From Nitrospira sp. (GTDB lineage Bacteria; Nitrospirota; Nitrospiria; Nitrospirales; Nitrospiraceae): a stretch of DNA of 25,801 nucleotides. The position numbers and the translations under genes are program-made. The notes beneath the pieces are model-generated. The model was given only the letters and a program-made list of their open reading frames with translations. It ran no database searches and was not told where the DNA came from. Of the stretch, positions 23,582-25,801 are shown in pieces; positions within the stretch are counted from its first letter, which is position 1; each line of letters opens with the position of its first letter. The stretch is taken from positions 1 through 25,801 of the forward strand of contig JAJFBJ010000045.1 of NCBI GenBank assembly GCA_020697375.1, read 5' to 3'.

Positions 23582-24609
23582 GGCCTCGAGCGCATGATGA
23601 GCAGTGTATCGCCGTGTTCAAATGTCCTCCCATCCTCAAAATCCCAGAAGCCCAAGATTTCGTTCTTGCGGTAGACACGAAGTAGGAGGTTCGGCTTCAA
23701 GGACATGGCGGTCTGCCCGACTTCCTGTGGTTCGACTGTGCGCTCGATCAGGTTCACCCGACCCCCTGCGGTCAATAGGTCCTGCACGTACCCGACAAAA
23801 TGCGGATGGCCAATTGCAGCGGCCAGGAGATACCCTCCGAAGGTTGAGGGCGAAATGATGGCGGTCGCTCCGCCTTGGCGGAACAGTTTCACGTTCTCCT
23901 CCTCCTGGGCGCTGACGACGATTTCCAATGTCGGATTCAGATGGCGCGCGGTGAGGAGGATGAGCGCACTCGTGTCGTCCCGGCCTGTCGCGATGATGAG
24001 GGCCTGGGCCTTCTGAATCATGGCATTTTGCAGGATGGATTCCTGGGTCGCATCGCCTCGAAACGCGGGCATCCCCAACTCCAGTGCGGCCTGGACACGG
24101 TCCTCACTCGGATCAATGACGACGATTGCCCCTGAGTCGGCGCCTTTGGCCAACAATTCTTTTGCCGACGACCAGCCGGTATAGCCAAATCCACACACGA
24201 TGATGTGATCGCGAAGCGTGGCCTGGATCTTCGCCATGCGATAGCCCTCCATGTATTGCCGAACGACCAGCTGATAGGCGGTGCCGAGGAATAGAAGCCA
24301 AATGACGACCCGCATCGGGGTCACGACCACCGCATCGATGAGCCGGGCACGCGGGGTCACCGGAACAATGTCGCCATAGCCGACCGTGGTGATGGTCACC
24401 ATGGCGAAGTAGAGGGCGTCGACGAGGGAAATCTCACCGTCGCTGTGGTCCTGTAAGCCGTCGCGATCGAGCCACAGCACGACGAAAACGGCGGCGACGA
24501 GCACCAGCATGAGGAGGACCCGGAAAAATAGCTTTCGGCCCAGCAGCAGGTCGGAAGGGGTGAAAAAGACTTGATGGGCGAGTCGGCGTGGGAGACGTTC
24601 GATAACCAT
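23578..24609 (-). CDS. Potassium channel with two transmembrane helices and RCK (TrkA-N/TrkA-C) domain
   Basis: The 343-residue protein has TM1 at about 27-47, a pore helix with the K+ selectivity filter TVGYGD (75-80), and TM2 at about 92-115. A cytoplasmic RCK-N Rossmann domain begins near 134 (HIIVCGFGYTG, Gly140/142/145 nucleotide-binding turn) with VVIDPSEDRV, AFRGDATQE and ALIIATGRDD. An RCK-C-type domain runs from about 265 to the end (VGQTAMSLKPNLLLRVYRKN, then HGDTLLIMRS). This is the MthK-like architecture: an inner-membrane tetramer gated by ligand binding to a ring of RCK domains. The start ATG 24609 has only a weak purine stretch upstream. Its stop overlaps a possible small downstream gene. 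Confidence 0.93.
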   Translation of the reverse strand: MVIERLPRRLAHQVFFTPSDLLLGRKLFFRVLLMLVLVAAVFVVLWLDRDGLQDHSDGEISLVDALYFAMVTITTVGYGDIVPVTPRARLIDAVVVTPMRVVIWLLFLGTAYQLVVRQYMEGYRMAKIQATLRDHIIVCGFGYTGWSSAKELLAKGADSGAIVVIDPSEDRVQAALELGMPAFRGDATQESILQNAMIQKAQALIIATGRDDTSALILLTARHLNPTLEIVVSAQEEENVKLFRQGGATAIISPSTFGGYLLAAAIGHPHFVGYVQDLLTAGGRVNLIERTVEPQEVGQTAMSLKPNLLLRVYRKNEILGFWDFEDGRTFEHGDTLLIMRSRP

Positions 24610-24967
24610 GGCGGTACGAGGGCCTGCTCACTGCTGAGCCGATGACACCGATTCGAGAGCTCCCCTAGTCCATGGGAGGATGTATCGGATCCGCGCTCTC
24701 GTCCAGTAGACCATCCCATTCTCACATGATCCGAGCCCCTTCGCGGACGGTGTCCACCCTAGCACGCTGCACGCCAAAAAACCTAGTAGGCAACGTCTCT
24801 ACGCGATCGCGCACCCCTCGCAGGTTTATTCGCTCCCAGTGCCGATGTCCTTCCTATGCTCGGGTAGGTGTGAGACGACTGGCTGGTCCGCATGCATCGG
24901 AGGTGCTACGCGAGGAAATGGTCTCATGTCAGAGTTATGCGTACCCCGCTCGTTTTCTGGCGTGCCT
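24610..24967. other. Intergenic region upstream of the channel gene
   Basis: No supported gene. Contains the channel's promoter region (on the minus strand) and sequence that may belong to the degraded upstream part of the GDSL-hydrolase gene. Confidence 0.35.
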
Positions 24968-25147
24968 GAGGATAATCTCACGTCCATGACCATCCTGGCT
25001 CGGGCGTACGACATTCACGTCGTGTTGGCTTCCGTCCTCCCGACGCATGATCACGGAGATGACAATGGCCAGCGAGTCCTGCAGAGCACGAATCGCCCGT
25101 CCGGCCAGATCAGCGCGCTCAATGAACGGATCAAAGACCTCGCGACT
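24968..25147 (+). pseudogene. Fragment of a GDSL/SGNH-type hydrolase gene
   Basis: The frame reads EDNLTSMTILARAYDIHVVL, ASVLPTHDHGDDNGQ and RPSGQISALNERIKDLA. This is the middle part of SGNH hydrolases (block with NL-SM--LA---I-VVLASVLP and RP---I--LN--IKD-A), as in secreted lipases/esterases of the GDSL family. The N-terminal GDS and block III Asn region and the C-terminal Asp-x-x-His are absent. It ends abruptly a few bases before the convergent ImuB-like fragment, marking a rearrangement junction. Confidence 0.7.
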
Positions 25148-25589
25148 CTTCTACTATGTCCAGGCCCGCGACGCCTTCGAGCTGAACCTGCGCCATGCCT
25201 TCCGCTTGGACCTTCGCCGCCACATCACAGGCGGAGCCGAAGAGCCGCGTGGTGCCCGTGAGGTCCAAGAGCACCGAGCCTGGTCGCACGGGCTCCCAGG
25301 TGGGAGCGTATCGCTGAATCACGGCCATGATCGCACGGTCCGCCGCGACGACCGCGTGAGGGTTCGGCGAGCAGAGTCGTAACCCAGAACAGCAGCGTCG
25401 GGCGCGCTCGACCGGCATGCCCACCGCGACGCCATCCCGTTCCGCTTCACTCGACACCTCACGAATCAGGGTCCGAGGTGCATGGATGTCGGCGATGGCA
25501 AGAGGACGGGTGCGAAGGTGCGCGTCATGCAGGCGAGCGAGCGCGATGTCGAGCGAGGCGATGGCGAAGCAGACAATCTGGCGGTCCAT
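25131..25589 (-). pseudogene. ImuB-like Y-family polymerase, C-terminal part deleted
   Basis: From ATG 25589 (MDRQIVCFAIASLDIALARL) the product follows the palm region of ImuB-type Y-family proteins: RPLAIADIHAPRTLIREVSS, GVAVGMPVERARRCC, YAPTWEPVRPGSVLLDLTGT, RLFGSACDVAAKVQ and LEGVAGL. The catalytic acidic residues of true translesion polymerases are not seen at the start, as in ImuB, which acts as an adaptor for ImuA'/DnaE2 in SOS mutagenesis. Similarity stops at GVAG (about 25157); the remaining nine codons (DIVEESRGL) derive from foreign sequence. Normal ImuB is ~400-500 residues, so about two thirds is missing. The gene starts 33 bases after the lexA-like stop, presumably one LexA-controlled operon. 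GTG 25598 is an alternative start. Confidence 0.8.
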
Positions 25590-25622
25590 GCACTTCACTC
25601 AACCGTCTGGCCGGTCATCGAA

Positions 25623-25801
25623 CTAGCGCCGACAATGCCGAATCACGCCCACCACGACGCCCTCAATGACAAGCGCATCGGCGTCGGTGACGACCAGGGG
25701 CTTCAAGGCCTCATTGGCCGGACGGAGTTCGATCACGCCCGCCTTGCGGTGATAGGTTTTGATGGTGGCCTCTCCGTTGAGCAGGGCAATCACCATGTCC
25801 C
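25623..25801 (-). CDS. LexA/UmuD-type S24 peptidase, C-terminal part (runs off the window)
   Basis: The 58 residues visible match the end of the LexA self-cleavage domain: DMVIALLNGEATIKTYHRKA, then GVIELRPANEAL and LVIEGVVVGVIRHCRR. The Lys in EATIKTY is the catalytic lysine of the Ser-Lys dyad; the Ser would lie outside the window. LexA represses SOS genes and cleaves itself when RecA is activated. The adjacent ImuB-like gene suggests the lexA-imuA-imuB-dnaE2 mutagenesis cassette arrangement. UmuD is an alternative because the DNA-binding N-terminus is not visible. Confidence 0.88.
   Translation of the reverse strand, partial: DMVIALLNGEATIKTYHRKAGVIELRPANEALKPLVVTDADALVIEGVVVGVIRHCRR

Noticed and set aside
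1..25801. CRISPR arrays, rRNA and tRNA genes
   Set aside because: No regularly spaced direct repeats, rRNA-like conserved blocks or recognisable tRNA cloverleaf were seen.

Overview
The window looks like a piece of a GC-rich (roughly 57% by eye) free-living bacterial chromosome. The gene families present (small conserved secreted proteins, AP2-like fragments, a large catalase next to a ferritin-like protein, a lexA/ImuB-type cassette) resemble what I associate with Nitrospira and relatives. That assignment is inference from recalled family resemblance, not from a search.

Layout: 1-1172 holds a damaged serine recombinase and a bacterioferritin. 1479-2886 (minus) holds a secreted His-rich protein resembling a copper monooxygenase and a small lipoprotein. 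3729-7610 has scattered single genes: an exported small-domain protein, a TalC-type transaldolase, a YtxH-like protein, a secreted Gly/Pro/Ser-rich protein and a guanine-deaminase-like enzyme. 8220-11092 pairs a 735-residue HPII-type catalase with a ferritin-like protein. 11304-17900 is a decaying zone of frameshifted, nonsense-interrupted and truncated genes. Among them are AP2-like fragments, an IS transposase tail, a MEDS/DcmR fragment and two copies of a decayed small gene. A few intact genes also lie here (Hsp20, small secreted proteins). 18031-21421 (plus) holds small membrane and exported proteins, a PilZ protein, a frameshifted two-part AP2-like gene, an outer-membrane beta-barrel and a lipoprotein. 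21472-22776 (minus) is a compact three-gene unit (zinc ribbon, unknown, phage-terminase-small-subunit-like) ending in a good intrinsic terminator. 22827-23259 holds two tandem paralogous mini membrane proteins. 23578-24609 is a two-TM potassium channel with an RCK domain. 24968-25801 has a GDSL-hydrolase fragment abutting a truncated ImuB-like Y-family polymerase, which lies directly downstream of a LexA-like repressor that runs off the window.

Functional themes are iron storage and peroxide defence (bacterioferritin, catalase, ferritin-like protein), proteostasis (Hsp20), cyclic-di-GMP binding (PilZ), potassium transport, and SOS mutagenesis (lexA-imuB). There are no rRNA or CRISPR loci and I recognised no tRNA.

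The most interesting observations are: a bacterioferritin that keeps the heme-ligand Met but has lost three of six ferroxidase ligands; the copper-monooxygenase-like His/Met layout in the secreted protein; the tandem mini membrane protein pair; repeated AP2-like relics; and a rearrangement breakpoint that truncates the ImuB-like gene. Several single-base frameshifts sit in short homopolymers, so some apparent pseudogenes could be consensus errors. The in-frame stops and truncations suggest real decay as well.
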